From: Lysobacter sp. ISL-50
GTDB taxonomy: Bacteria > Pseudomonadota > Gammaproteobacteria > Xanthomonadales > Xanthomonadaceae
Direction: 5' to 3'
Assembly: GCF_018612875.1 (NCBI RefSeq)
Contig: NZ_JAGGRI010000053.1
Coordinates: forward strand, 1-43,707
DNA length: 43,707 nt
Below the pieces are notes generated by a model that was not told where the DNA came from, ran no database searches, and saw only the letters and a list, made by a program, of their open reading frames with translations. Shown piece by piece: positions 1 to 7,911 of the stretch. Numbering within the stretch: position 1 is the first letter of the stretch; each line of letters opens with the position of its first letter. A program made the translations under genes and the position numbers.

Positions 1-22
1 CCTGAAGGCCCTCCTACAAAGG
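1..22. repeat. Partial copy of a GTAGGAGGG-type intergenic repeat
   Basis: Read on the minus strand this edge reads TTTGTAGGAGGGCCTTCAGG. It resembles the arms of the large inverted repeat at 19737-19860, which begin TTTTGTAGGAGGGGCTTCAG. The copy is cut by the window edge. It lies 3' of the NUDIX gene, a usual place for this kind of element. Confidence 0.4.
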
Positions 23-58
23 CAGGCCCTTCCACCAATTCTTTGGTGTGGACGACGA

Positions 59-718
59 TCAGGCCGGCGCCGGTTCGCTCAGCGCGGCGCGCGCCAACCA
101 CTTGCGCGCCATCCGCCGCATCGAGTCGTCGCTGCCCGGGTCGTCGAGCAGTTCCGCGATCTCGCGCCAGGCCAGGTCCAGCGATTCCTCGCTGATCACG
201 TAGTCCTCGTTGTCGCCGGCGCGCACGACGTAGCGCAGGTCGTAATGCCAGTGGCCGGGGACCTCGCGGCGTTCGGGAATCCAGTGGCGGTCCACGTCGA
301 ACAAGTCCGGGTCCACCGACAGGCCGGTCAGGCCCGACTCTTCCTCGGCTTCGCGCAAAGCCACCTGGGCGAGGTCGCGGTCGCCGTCGGCATGGCCGCC
401 CAGTTGCAGCCAGCGGCCGAGCTTGCGGTGATGGGTCAGCAGGACGCGGCGGCCCGCGCGGTCGATCAGCCAGGCGCCGCCGGTGAAGTGGCCAGCCAGT
501 CGCTCGCGCATGAACGGGTCGGCGGCGCCCGCGATCGCATGCTGCGACGCGCCATCGGCGCTCGCGGCCGCGCCGCCGGGCCCGTGGTCGGCCTGCTGCG
601 CTTCGTCGAGCAGTTCCAGGAACGGCTGCGTATGTTCGGCCTCTTCCGGCCAAAGTCGCGCATATTCGATGAGATTGGAACGAAGTTCGCCTATGGCGTC
701 GGAATGTTTCGCGGGCAT
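59..718 (-). CDS. NUDIX hydrolase
   Basis: This is a 219-residue protein of the NUDIX superfamily, which hydrolyses nucleoside diphosphates linked to other groups; the substrate cannot be read from the sequence. The NUDIX box is recognisable as GGHADGD, then a short helix, then REAEEESGL, giving the catalytic REXXEEXG core. The first Glu of the consensus (G-x5-E) is replaced by Arg, while the metal-binding Glu residues of the helix are kept. I chose the ATG at 718 (MPAKHSD). The open frame extends upstream to 847, but that part is low-complexity and lacks family similarity. The region before the NUDIX fold is an acidic helical segment. The gene is divergent from the amino-acid permease at 904. 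The enzyme is probably cytoplasmic, since no signal peptide or membrane segment is seen. Confidence 0.85.
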   Translation of the reverse strand: MPAKHSDAIGELRSNLIEYARLWPEEAEHTQPFLELLDEAQQADHGPGGAAASADGASQHAIAGAADPFMRERLAGHFTGGAWLIDRAGRRVLLTHHRKLGRWLQLGGHADGDRDLAQVALREAEEESGLTGLSVDPDLFDVDRHWIPERREVPGHWHYDLRYVVRAGDNEDYVISEESLDLAWREIAELLDDPGSDDSMRRMARKWLARAALSEPAPA

Positions 719-903
719 GCGTAAAAAGGTGCTCGACGGGGGATACGGACTGTGATTATGGGCGCAGGAACCATGACCGTGTCCGCTTGCCGCCCATTTC
801 AACACTAGGTTAAGGTGGCCCGCCGCCCCGCTCTGGAGGCCGGTCATCGTCGTCGCCAGAACGACGGGTACAGATCACTTCTTACGAGAGAGAGGGGAGT
901 TCG

Positions 904-2400
904 ATGTCGACAGGCCTGTTCATCACCAAGCCGGTGCAAGCCGCGCCGCACGTAGACGCCGGGGAAGTCCACGGCAGTCTGGGCGGCGAAGATTCGCTGA
1001 AGCGCGCACTGACTTCCAAACACTTGGTGATGCTGGGCATCGGCGGCGTGATCGGTGCCGGTATCTTCGTCCTCACCGGCCAGGCGGCGGCGCAACATGC
1101 CGGCCCGGCGGTCGTCATCAGCTTCATGCTCGCCGGCTTCGCCTGCGCCCTGGCCGGCCTGTGCTACGCCGAGTTCGCGGCGATGCTGCCGGTCTCGGGC
1201 AGCGCCTACTCCTATTCCTATGCGACCCTCGGCGAGGGCGTGGCCTGGTTCATCGGCTGGAATCTGGTGCTGGAGTATCTGTTCGCGGCCTCCACCGTAT
1301 CGGTCGGGTGGTCGGGTTATTTCAGCGAGCTGTTGCATTTAGTCGGCGGATGGACAGGCACGGACATATCGCTGCCGAAGGCATTGGCCTCGGCGCCGTA
1401 TGAATTCGTCAACGGCCACATCCAGGCCACCGGCACCCTGATCAATCTGCCGGCGGTGTGCATCGTCGCCGCGCTCAGCGGCCTGTGCTACGTCGGCGTG
1501 ACCCAGTCGGCCTTCGTCAACTCGATCATCGTCACCATCAAGCTGATCGTGATCCTGCTGTTCCTGGCGTTCGCGGTGAAGTACATCAATCCGGACAACT
1601 GGACCCCGTTCATTCCGGAAAACGAGGGCCCGGGCAAGTTCGGCTGGGAAGGCATCACCCGCGCGGCGGCGATCGTGTTCTTCTCCTATATCGGTTTCGA
1701 CGCGGTCTCCACCGCCGCCGGCGAAGCCAAGAATCCGCAGCGCGACATGCCGATCGGCATCCTCGGTTCGCTGGCGATCTGCACGGTGCTGTACATCCTG
1801 GTCTCGCTGACCCTGACCGGCATCGCCGACTTCCGCACCCTCAACACGCCCGAGCCGGTCGCCACCGCGCTCAGCAATTATTCGGCGCTGAACTGGCTGC
1901 GCTTCATCGTGGTGATCGGCGCGCTGGCCGGCCTGTCCTCGGTGATCCTGGTGATGCTGATGGGCCAGCCGCGCATCTTCTTCACGATGTCGCAGGACGG
2001 CCTGATTCCGAAGGTCTTCTCCAAGGTCCATCCGAAGTTCCAGACGCCGTACGTGGGCACGATCATCGTCGGCATCTTCGCCTGCGCCCTGGCCGGTCTG
2101 TTCCCGATCAGCGTGCTGGGCGAGCTGGTGTCGATGGGCACCCTGCTGGCCTTCGCCACCGTCTGCATCGGCGTGCTGGTGCTGCGCTATACCCGCCCCG
2201 ACCTGCCGCGTCCGTTCCGGGTGCCGTTCCCGTTCATCGTCTGCCCGCTCGGCGCCGCCGCGTGCCTGTTCCTGTTCTGGCAGGCCTTCGCCGAGCATTG
2301 GCGCCTGATGGTGGGCTGGACCGTGATCGGCGTGTTCATCTACATCATCTACGGCTACCGCAACAGCAAGCTGCGCAGGCTCGCGTCCAACGCGGCCTGA
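904..2400 (+). CDS. APC-family amino-acid permease
   Basis: This 498-residue inner-membrane transporter belongs to the amino acid-polyamine-organocation superfamily and looks closest to the cationic amino-acid transporter/YfnA group. After a polar N-terminus of about 40 residues the first membrane helix carries the typical GIGGVIGAGIFVLTG substrate-backbone motif. The next helices include the conserved stretch EFAAMLPVSGSAYSY, and later GQPRIFFTMSQDGL, both hallmarks of this subfamily. I count about 12-14 hydrophobic segments. The ATG is preceded by a good ribosome site (GAGGGGAG). A strong intrinsic terminator follows the stop at 2417-2449, so it is probably a single-gene transcript. A second permease of very similar sequence follows at 2651, which suggests an old tandem duplication. 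Substrate is inferred only at the family level. Confidence 0.9.
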   Translation: MSTGLFITKPVQAAPHVDAGEVHGSLGGEDSLKRALTSKHLVMLGIGGVIGAGIFVLTGQAAAQHAGPAVVISFMLAGFACALAGLCYAEFAAMLPVSGSAYSYSYATLGEGVAWFIGWNLVLEYLFAASTVSVGWSGYFSELLHLVGGWTGTDISLPKALASAPYEFVNGHIQATGTLINLPAVCIVAALSGLCYVGVTQSAFVNSIIVTIKLIVILLFLAFAVKYINPDNWTPFIPENEGPGKFGWEGITRAAAIVFFSYIGFDAVSTAAGEAKNPQRDMPIGILGSLAICTVLYILVSLTLTGIADFRTLNTPEPVATALSNYSALNWLRFIVVIGALAGLSSVILVMLMGQPRIFFTMSQDGLIPKVFSKVHPKFQTPYVGTIIVGIFACALAGLFPISVLGELVSMGTLLAFATVCIGVLVLRYTRPDLPRPFRVPFPFIVCPLGAAACLFLFWQAFAEHWRLMVGWTVIGVFIYIIYGYRNSKLRRLASNAA

Positions 2401-2416
2401 TCGGCACGAAGCAGTC

Positions 2417-2449
2417 AAGGCCGGCGGGAGTGCTCCCGCCGGCCTTTTT
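2417..2449 (+). terminator. Intrinsic terminator of the first permease gene
   Basis: The arms AAGGCCGGCGGGAG and CTCCCGCCGGCCTT are perfectly complementary and are followed by a short T run. It lies 17 bases after the stop codon of the permease gene. Confidence 0.85.
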
Positions 2450-2513
2450 CCATTTCACCGCAGCAAGGCTTCCACTGCGATCCGATCCGATTTCGAGCCT
2501 GTGCGCTTGAGCT

Positions 2514-2598
2514 CGTCATCCCCGCGAAGGCGGGGATCCAGGGCTTCAACGCGACACCACTCTGAAGTCTCTGGATTCCCGCCTTCGCGGGAATGACG
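2514..2598. repeat. REP-like inverted repeat (CCCGCGAAGGCGGG type)
   Basis: Two arms face each other: CGTCATCCCCGCGAAGGCGG begins near 2515 and CCGCCTTCGCGGGAATGACG ends near 2598. Each arm is itself a small palindrome (CCCGCGAAGGCGGG and its relative CCCGCCTTCGCGGG). Repeats with this core are widespread in intergenic DNA of many proteobacteria. It separates the two permease genes and ends about 50 bases before the second start codon. Confidence 0.75.
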
Positions 2599-2650
2599 GG
2601 CGGAAAGATCGCAGCCGGCGGCGACACGCAGCATCAGGAAGAACCGCACC

Positions 2651-4087
2651 ATGCTGGAACAACTTCGGGCGACCAAACACCCGCACGCCGCCCACACCGA
2701 GGCCGAAGGGCTGAGCCTGCACCGCACGCTGGGGCCGTGGGGCCTGACCGCGCTGGGCATCGGCGCGGTCATCGGCGGCGGCATCTTCGTGATCACCGGC
2801 AAGGCCGCGGCCGAACACGCCGGCCCGGCGATCATGCTGTCGTTCGTCCTGGCCGCGATCTGCTGCACCTTCTGCGCGATGGCCTATGCCGAATTCGCCG
2901 CGATGGTGCCGGTCTCGGGCAGCGCCTACACCTACACCTACGCCACTCTGGGCGAGCTGGCCGCGTGGTTCATCGGCTGGATGCTGATATTGGAGTACGG
3001 CGTATCCGCCTCCGCGGTGGCGGTCAGCTGGACCGGGTATTTCCTGAGTCTGCTGCAGCACTTCGACATAACCCTGCCGGCGGCGCTGGTGCAGGCGCCG
3101 CTGGACGCCAAGCTGCGCCCGACCGGCGCGATCGCCAACGTCCCGGCGGCGATCATCGTGCTGCTGCTGACCTGGCTGTGCTACGTGGGCATCCGCAAGT
3201 CCTCGGCCATGAACATGGCGATGGTGCTGCTGAAGTCGGGCCTGATCGTGCTGGTGATCGTGGTCGGCTGGAAGTACGTCAATCCCGAGCTGTGGCACCC
3301 GTTCATCCCCGAATCCCAAGGCCACGGCAAGTACGGCTGGGAAGGCGTGCTGCGCGGGGCCTCGATGGTGTTCTTCGCCTACATCGGCTTCGAAGCGGTG
3401 TCGGTGGCGGCGCAGGAATCGCACAAGCCGCAGAAGGACATGCCGATCGGCATGCTGGCCTCGCTGGCGATCTGCACCGTGCTCTACATCGGCATGGCCG
3501 CGGTGATGACCGGCCTGGCGCCGTACACGACCCTGGGCACCGACGAGCCGGTGGTGACCGCGATCGCCGGACATGCCGGCCTGAACTGGCTGCGGGTGGT
3601 GGTCGAGGTCGGCGCCCTGGTCGGGCTGTCGTCGGTGGTGCTGGTGATGATCATCGGCCAGCCGCGCATCTTCATGATCATGGCGCGCGACGGCCTGTTG
3701 CCGCCGGTGTTCACCAAGATCCATCCCAAGTACCGCACCCCGCACATCAACACGGTGATCACCGGCATCGGCATCGCCCTGCTGGCGGCGCTGTTCCCGC
3801 TCGACATCCTCGGCGACATGACCTCGATGGGCACCCTGATCGCCTTCGCCGCGGTCTGCGCCGGCGTGCTGATCCTGCGCCGCACCCAGCCCGACCTGCC
3901 GCGTCCGTTCCGGATTCCCTTCGCCTGGCCGATCTGCCTGGCCGGCATCATCAGCTGCCTGGTCCTGCTGTCCACCATGTCCGCGCACAACTGGATGCTG
4001 ATGGCGGTGTGGACGCTGATCGGCTTCGTGATCTATTTCGCCTACAGCATGCGCCACAGCAAGCTGGCCCGGCAGAACCGGCAATAG
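2651..4087 (+). CDS. APC-family amino-acid permease (second copy)
   Basis: This 478-residue inner-membrane transporter is closely related to the protein encoded just upstream. It shares GIGAVIGGGIFVITG in the first helix, EFAAMVPVSGSAYTY in the third, GWEGVLRGASMVFFAYIGFE in the middle and GQPRIFMIMARDGLLP later. The two differ throughout, so this is an old duplication rather than a recent copy. The start at 2651 (MLEQLRATK) aligns with the conserved part and leaves a normal short N-terminus. It lies upstream of the methionine-salvage genes on the same strand, but 114 bases and a hairpin separate it from mtnB, so co-transcription is uncertain. Substrate is unknown; a cationic or neutral amino acid is likely from the family. 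Confidence 0.9.
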   Translation: MLEQLRATKHPHAAHTEAEGLSLHRTLGPWGLTALGIGAVIGGGIFVITGKAAAEHAGPAIMLSFVLAAICCTFCAMAYAEFAAMVPVSGSAYTYTYATLGELAAWFIGWMLILEYGVSASAVAVSWTGYFLSLLQHFDITLPAALVQAPLDAKLRPTGAIANVPAAIIVLLLTWLCYVGIRKSSAMNMAMVLLKSGLIVLVIVVGWKYVNPELWHPFIPESQGHGKYGWEGVLRGASMVFFAYIGFEAVSVAAQESHKPQKDMPIGMLASLAICTVLYIGMAAVMTGLAPYTTLGTDEPVVTAIAGHAGLNWLRVVVEVGALVGLSSVVLVMIIGQPRIFMIMARDGLLPPVFTKIHPKYRTPHINTVITGIGIALLAALFPLDILGDMTSMGTLIAFAAVCAGVLILRRTQPDLPRPFRIPFAWPICLAGIISCLVLLSTMSAHNWMLMAVWTLIGFVIYFAYSMRHSKLARQNRQ

Positions 4088-4137
4088 CGCGCCGCCGGGA
4101 TTCGGACCGCGGCCCCGGCCGCCCCGATCCCGGCTCC

Positions 4138-4201
4138 GCGGCAACGCTGCGTTGCCGCAAAAACGAGGCAAGCGACACGTCCGGGCGCTAAACTTGGCCC
4201 C
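4138..4201 (+). promoter_or_regulatory. Hairpin and possible -10 element before mtnB
   Basis: A perfect 9-bp hairpin (GCGGCAACG, loop CTG, CGTTGCCGC, 4138-4158) is followed by A residues rather than T, so it is not a standard terminator for the upstream gene. TAAACT at 4189-4194 could be a -10 box. It lies only 7 bases before the mtnB ATG, and no Shine-Dalgarno sequence is visible, so a leaderless transcript is possible. No clear -35 is seen. Confidence 0.35.
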
Positions 4202-4840
4202 ATGAACAGCGCCCTGCCCTACGATCCGCAACGCCTCGCCCACTGCGCCGGCGAGATCATCGTCAACGTGCGCGAGTTGTCGCAGCGCGGCTGGACTCCG
4301 GCCACGAGCAGCAATTTCTCGCGCCGTATCGACGCCCAGAATGTCGCCATCACCGTCTCCGGCCGCGACAAGGGCCGGCTGACCGAGGCCGACATCATGG
4401 TCGTCGACCTGGACGGCCAGCCGGTCGCCACCAGCCATCGCCCCTCGGCCGAGACCCTGCTGCACACCCAGCTGTACAAGCGCTACCCCGAGATCGGCTG
4501 CGTCCTGCACACCCATTCGCAGACCCAGACCGTGGCCTCGCGCCTGTACGCCGGCCAGGGCCACGTGCATCTGGAAGGCTACGAGCTGTTGAAAGCCTTC
4601 GCCGGCACCACCACTCACGACACCGAGCTGGACTTGCCGGTCTATCCCAACACCCAGGACATGCCCACCCTCGCCGCCCAGGTCGATGCCACGCTCGACA
4701 AGCAGGCGATGTGGGGCTACCTGATCGACGGCCACGGCCTGTACGCCTGGGGCCGCGACATGCCAGAAGCCCGGCGCCACCTGGAGGCGTTCGAATTCCT
4801 GCTGGGATGCGAACTCGAACTCAGGAGGCTGCAGCGATGA
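4202..4840 (+). CDS. mtnB: Methylthioribulose-1-phosphate dehydratase
   Basis: MtnB dehydrates 5-methylthioribulose 1-phosphate to a diketopentyl phosphate in the methionine-salvage pathway, in the cytoplasm. The 212-residue protein has the class II aldolase fold. ATSSNFSRR near residue 35 is the phosphate-binding loop. HTHSQ near residue 103 supplies zinc ligands, and GHGLYAWG near 180 supplies another His. The length is normal. It overlaps mtnD by ATGA, so the two are translationally coupled. No ribosome site is visible before the ATG; a -10-like TAAACT lies just upstream. Confidence 0.95.
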   Translation: MNSALPYDPQRLAHCAGEIIVNVRELSQRGWTPATSSNFSRRIDAQNVAITVSGRDKGRLTEADIMVVDLDGQPVATSHRPSAETLLHTQLYKRYPEIGCVLHTHSQTQTVASRLYAGQGHVHLEGYELLKAFAGTTTHDTELDLPVYPNTQDMPTLAAQVDATLDKQAMWGYLIDGHGLYAWGRDMPEARRHLEAFEFLLGCELELRRLQR

Positions 4841-5394
4841 GCCGGCTGCGCATTTTCCCGCAAGACCAACCCGACGCCCCGAGCCTGAGCACGTCCGACC
4901 AGGCGCAGATCGCGCATGAGCTGGCCAGGATCGGCGTGGGCTTCGAACAATGGCGCGCGACCCAGCCGGTCAAGCCGGGCGACACGCCCGAGGCGATCAT
5001 GCAGGCCTATCGCGGCGACATCGACCGTCTCGTCGCCGAGCGCGGTTTCAAGACCGTGGACGTGGTCAGCATCGCCCCGGACAACCCGCAGCGCGAAGCG
5101 ATGCGCAGCAAGTTCCTGGACGAGCACTATCACAAGGAAGACGAAGTGCGTTTCTTCGTCGCGGGCTCGGGCTTGTTCACCCTGCACGTCGAGCCGAACG
5201 TCTATGAGATCAAGTGCGAGACCGGCGATCTGATCTCGGTGCCCGACAGCACCCTGCATTGGTTCGACATGGGCCCGCAGCCGAGCTTCGTCGCGATCCG
5301 TTTCTTCACCGAGCCGGACGGCTGGGTCGGGCATTTCACCGGCAGCGATCTGGCGCAGCAGTTTCCTCGCTATGAGAAGGGTCAGGCGGCTTGA
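4837..5394 (+). CDS. mtnD: Acireductone dioxygenase (ARD)
   Basis: This 185-residue cupin metalloenzyme oxidises the acireductone of methionine salvage. Depending on the bound metal (Fe or Ni, from family knowledge) it yields the methionine precursor keto acid plus formate, or an off-pathway product. The metal ligands are visible as H97, H99 and E103 in EHYHKEDE, and H141 in TLHWFDMG. The start is the ATG inside the ATGA overlap with mtnB and has AGGAGG 8 bases upstream (4823-4828). The open frame runs further upstream but only inside mtnB. The next pathway gene, mtnC, is separated by a repeat element and has its own promoter-like sequence. Confidence 0.95.
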   Translation: MSRLRIFPQDQPDAPSLSTSDQAQIAHELARIGVGFEQWRATQPVKPGDTPEAIMQAYRGDIDRLVAERGFKTVDVVSIAPDNPQREAMRSKFLDEHYHKEDEVRFFVAGSGLFTLHVEPNVYEIKCETGDLISVPDSTLHWFDMGPQPSFVAIRFFTEPDGWVGHFTGSDLAQQFPRYEKGQAA

Positions 5395-5401
5395 GGGGCT
5401 A

Positions 5402-5578
5402 AAGAGCAAATCCCCCCTGCCCCCCCCTTTTTCAAAGGGGGGAACTGCAAAGGCGGGGACGCTGGCGTTTTGTCCACACAGCCAAGCCGTTAAATTCGCC
5501 CCCTTTGAAAAAGGGGGCTGGCGCCCAGCAAAGCACGCAGTCTGCGCATAACCCGTGCGCCGGGGGATTTGCCCCTCC
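5402..5578. repeat. Palindromic repeat element between mtnD and mtnC
   Basis: The spacer is built from C-run and G-run palindromes. AGAGCAAATCCCCCC starts at 5403 and leads into a hairpin CCCCCCTTTTTCAAAGGGGG. A second hairpin, GCCCCCTTTGAAAAAGGGGG, sits near 5499-5519, and an inverted end GGGGGATTTGC lies near 5563-5573. The outer ends GCAAATCCCCC are inverted copies, so this may be a small non-autonomous element or two repeats in opposite orientation. The first part matches the repeat inside hisB (12866-12907), including the flanking AAGAGC. Confidence 0.65.
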
Positions 5579-5595
5579 AAACACGCGCTCCGTTT

Positions 5596-5624
5596 TTGCA
5601 CCACCCGCCCATCACGGCGACAAT
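5596..5624 (+). promoter_or_regulatory. Likely sigma-70 promoter of mtnC
   Basis: TTGCAC (5596-5601) and GACAAT (5619-5624) are separated by 17 bases, each matching 4 of 6 consensus positions. A start point near 5631 would give a leader of about 25 bases before the mtnC ATG. It lies just after the repeat element, which would otherwise disturb read-through from mtnBD. Confidence 0.5.
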
Positions 5625-5655
5625 CCCCCTTCTCCCCGCAACGCCGGCCTTCCCC

Positions 5656-6351
5656 ATGCCCATCCGCGCCATCCTCACCGACATCGAAGGCACGACCAGT
5701 TCGATCTCCTTCGTCAAGGACGTCCTGTTTCCGTACGCGCGCCGCGCCCTGCCGGGCTTCGTCGCCACCCGCGGCCGCGAGCCGGGCGTGCGCAAGTGGC
5801 TGGACACGGTCGCGCTGGAGAACGGCGGCGCCTGCCAGGATTCGGTGATCGTCGAAGTGCTGCAGGGCTGGATCGACGAAGACCGCAAGCACACCGCGCT
5901 CAAGGCGCTGCAGGGCATGATCTGGGCCGACGGCTACAAGAGCGCGGATTTCACCTCGCACATGTACCCCGACGCGGCGCCGGCGCTGCGGCAGTGGAAG
6001 GACCAGGGGCTGCGCCTGTACGTCTATTCCTCCGGCAGCGTGCCGGCGCAGCGATTGCTGTTCGGCCACAGCGATGCCGGCGATCTGACCGAGCTGTTCT
6101 CGGGTTGGTTCGACACCGAAGTCGGCAGCAAGCGCGAGGCGGCGAGCTATGAGCGCATCGTCGAATCGATCGGCCTGCCCGCGCACGACATCCTGTTCCT
6201 GTCCGACGTGATCGAGGAACTCGACGCGGCGCGCGAGGCCGGACTGGAAACGGTGTTGATCGATCGCCTGGACGATTACCCGACGCCGCGCGAAGGCGCG
6301 GCCACCCACGATCATCCGCGCGCGACTGCGTTCGATCAGATCGAGGTGTGA
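5656..6351 (+). CDS. mtnC: Enolase-phosphatase E1 (acireductone synthase)
   Basis: MtnC converts diketomethylthiopentyl phosphate to acireductone, joining the MtnB and MtnD steps of methionine salvage. The 231-residue protein has the HAD-like fold. [15 protein letters not shown] at the N-terminus is the E1-type catalytic motif (Asp-x-Glu-Gly-Thr). YVYSSGS near residue 120 is motif II with its Ser, and the helix around GSKREAASY carries the Lys of motif [15 protein letters not shown] is the acidic metal motif. I chose the ATG at 5656 because [12 protein letters not shown] matches the family start; the open frame upstream runs through repeat DNA. No Shine-Dalgarno is obvious. Confidence 0.95.
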   Translation: MPIRAILTDIEGTTSSISFVKDVLFPYARRALPGFVATRGREPGVRKWLDTVALENGGACQDSVIVEVLQGWIDEDRKHTALKALQGMIWADGYKSADFTSHMYPDAAPALRQWKDQGLRLYVYSSGSVPAQRLLFGHSDAGDLTELFSGWFDTEVGSKREAASYERIVESIGLPAHDILFLSDVIEELDAAREAGLETVLIDRLDDYPTPREGAATHDHPRATAFDQIEV

Positions 6352-6432
6352 TCTCATCCGGCGAATGTTGCATTCGCCGCAGATGAAGTTTCGCGGTCGC
6401 GGCTCGCGCCGCGATCGTTTCATCGATGCCGC

Positions 6433-6642
6433 TTACAACCGGCTCAGATTGCGCACCCGCACCTCATCGCGCTCCACGCCGTGTTCGTTCGCGGCCTGGG
6501 CGCGGATGCGGTTGAGCAGTTCGGCCGGATCGAAGGCGCCGGGCTCGGCCGGCGCGTAATCGAGCGTGGTCTGGCCCCACACGATGAAGCGGCCGCCGAC
6601 CAGGATTTCGTAGTCGGCGAAATAGAAGTAATGCGCGCTCAT
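6433..6642 (-). CDS. Small protein of unknown function (69 aa)
   Basis: This 69-residue open frame starts MSAHYFYFADYEILVGGRF. It begins 14 bases after the stop of the AroQ-like gene on the same strand, so the two are probably co-transcribed. The N-terminal half is rich in aromatic residues and looks like two or three beta strands; the C-terminal half (EPGAFDPAELLNRIRAQA) looks helical. No signal peptide or membrane segment is visible. I do not recognise the family. Codon use resembles that of neighbouring real genes, which supports it being coding. Confidence 0.6.
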   Translation of the reverse strand: MSAHYFYFADYEILVGGRFIVWGQTTLDYAPAEPGAFDPAELLNRIRAQAANEHGVERDEVRVRNLSRL

Positions 6643-6656
6643 GGCGATGCCGCGGC

Positions 6657-7154
6657 TCAGGTGCCGACGTGGACGTCGTTGCCGCTTTCCGCGCAGCCCA
6701 GGTGTTCCAGCGCGATCGCCAGCGCCAGCGTGTAGCTCTGCGCGGCGTAGCCGTGGATCAGGCGCAGGCGCTGGCCGCAATCGGGCGCGATCGACGGCTC
6801 CAGCGCGTTCATGTCGTCGTCGTGGACTTCGATGTACGGCACCGGCAATTGCTCCAGCGCGCCGCGCAGCTTGTCGCTGACCGGCAGGCACGCGCCCGGG
6901 TCGAGCAGCAGCAGTTCGGCATTGGCCGCGCGCATGCCGCGCAGGCATTCGATCAGCTCGCCTTCGTTGCGGCAGCTGCGCACCGCGATCGCCTTGCCGG
7001 CGTCGGCGGCGCGCTCGACCAGGGTCGCGCGCACTTCGCCGGCCAGCGGCGGGACCATCGAATCGACAGCGGTGCCGGTGTTGGGGCCGCGCAGAATCAG
7101 GATCGACACGTCGGGACTCACTGCGCGCTCGGAGCGGCGCGCCTTGGAGTTCAC
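6657..7154 (-). CDS. AroQ-like protein (type II dehydroquinate dehydratase fold), probably not catalytic
   Basis: The 165-residue frame has the layout of type II 3-dehydroquinate dehydratase. It opens with ILILRGPNTG (usually GPNLNLLG), then has CRNEGELIECL, LLLLDPGAC, VPYIEVHDDD and a closing AAQSYTLALAIALEHL. The mobile lid with the catalytic Arg and Tyr is absent: the stretch after GPN has no Tyr. The NPGAYTHTS motif has become DPGACLPVS. The His of the EVH motif is kept. I infer a diverged paralogue that has lost the shikimate reaction. The start is uncertain: GTG at 7154 and GTG at 7121 are both possible, neither with a clear ribosome site. Its likely partner is the 69-residue gene directly downstream. 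Confidence 0.65.
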   Translation of the reverse strand: MNSKARRSERAVSPDVSILILRGPNTGTAVDSMVPPLAGEVRATLVERAADAGKAIAVRSCRNEGELIECLRGMRAANAELLLLDPGACLPVSDKLRGALEQLPVPYIEVHDDDMNALEPSIAPDCGQRLRLIHGYAAQSYTLALAIALEHLGCAESGNDVHVGT

Positions 7155-7254
7155 TGTAGGAAGACGGGGCGTAAAGGCGCTATGCGCGGGCGGGCGCGGG
7201 GCGTAAATCCCGCGTCAATTCCTGATGGGGGGGTTGGGCGTATGGAGCGATGCG

Positions 7255-7296
7255 GCCCTCACCCCAACCCCTCTCCCGCAGGGCGGGAGAGGGGCT
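7255..7296. repeat. CCCCTCTCCCGC palindromic repeat, possible terminator
   Basis: CCCCTCTCCCGC (7268-7279), loop AGG and GCGGGAGAGGGG (7283-7294) form a perfect 12-bp stem preceded by CCCTCACCCCAAC. A close copy is found at 19886-19923. It lies directly 3' of the YdeI-like gene, where the stem could end transcription on the minus strand, although no strong T run follows. Confidence 0.7.
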
Positions 7297-7317
7297 CAGT
7301 GCGCGGCGGGCGCGAAC

Positions 7318-7911
7318 TCAGCCGTGAATCTTTTCTCCGCGCGCCAGCATCGCCACCAGCTTCTCGATCCGGTCCGCGCGCGTCTGCGCCTTCTTCGCGG
7401 TCTGCACCCGCCACAGCACCGCGTAGCGATTGGTCTTGTCCAGGGTGTCGAAAAACTTGCGCGCCTTGGGTTGCCTGGCCAAGGCCTTGGCCAGATCCTC
7501 CGGCACTTCGATCTTGCTCGCCGAATCGTAGGCCGCGTCCCAGCGGCCGTCGGCCTTGGCCGCGTCGATCTCGCGCTGCCCGCCTTCGCGCATGCGGCCG
7601 GCGGCGGTCAGGTTCTCGATCTTGCCGATATTGATTTTCGACCACAGACTCCTGGGCCGCCGCGGCGTGAAGCGCTGAAGAAAATACACCTCGTCCAGAC
7701 CGCGCTTGAGGCCGTCGATCCAGCCGTGGCACAGGGCCACGTCCAGCGCTTGTTCGTAGTTCACCGTGACCACCGTCTGGCCTTTCTTGGCGATCTTCAG
7801 CCAAACGCCCTTGGCATCGGATCGGGCTTCCAGCCAACGCTCGAACGCGGCCGAGTCCTCGAACTCGATCACCGGCAAATCGTCCGCGGGACCTTTCGGC
7901 GTCGGAGTCAC
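7318..7911 (-). CDS. YdeI/OmpD-associated family protein
   Basis: This 197-residue cytoplasmic protein matches the YdeI/OmpD-associated group, sometimes called bacteriocin-protection proteins; its biochemical role is not established. Recognisable family stretches are WLKIAKKG, ALCHGWIDGLK, QRFTPRRPRSLWSKIN, and a helical C-terminal domain with a KFFDTLDKTNRY-like segment. The start is a GTG at 7911 overlapping the TGA of the upstream phosphoesterase gene (GTGA), which implies coupled translation. The longer open frame upstream lies inside that gene. A palindromic repeat follows the stop. Confidence 0.8.
   Translation of the reverse strand: MTPTPKGPADDLPVIEFEDSAAFERWLEARSDAKGVWLKIAKKGQTVVTVNYEQALDVALCHGWIDGLKRGLDEVYFLQRFTPRRPRSLWSKINIGKIENLTAAGRMREGGQREIDAAKADGRWDAAYDSASKIEVPEDLAKALARQPKARKFFDTLDKTNRYAVLWRVQTAKKAQTRADRIEKLVAMLARGEKIHG

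Noticed and set aside
2546-4780. Long minus-strand frame (over 700 codons) across the second permease and mtnB
   Set aside because: It is a His/Gln/Arg-rich shadow of the plus-strand genes, without any family motif, and crosses several real genes.
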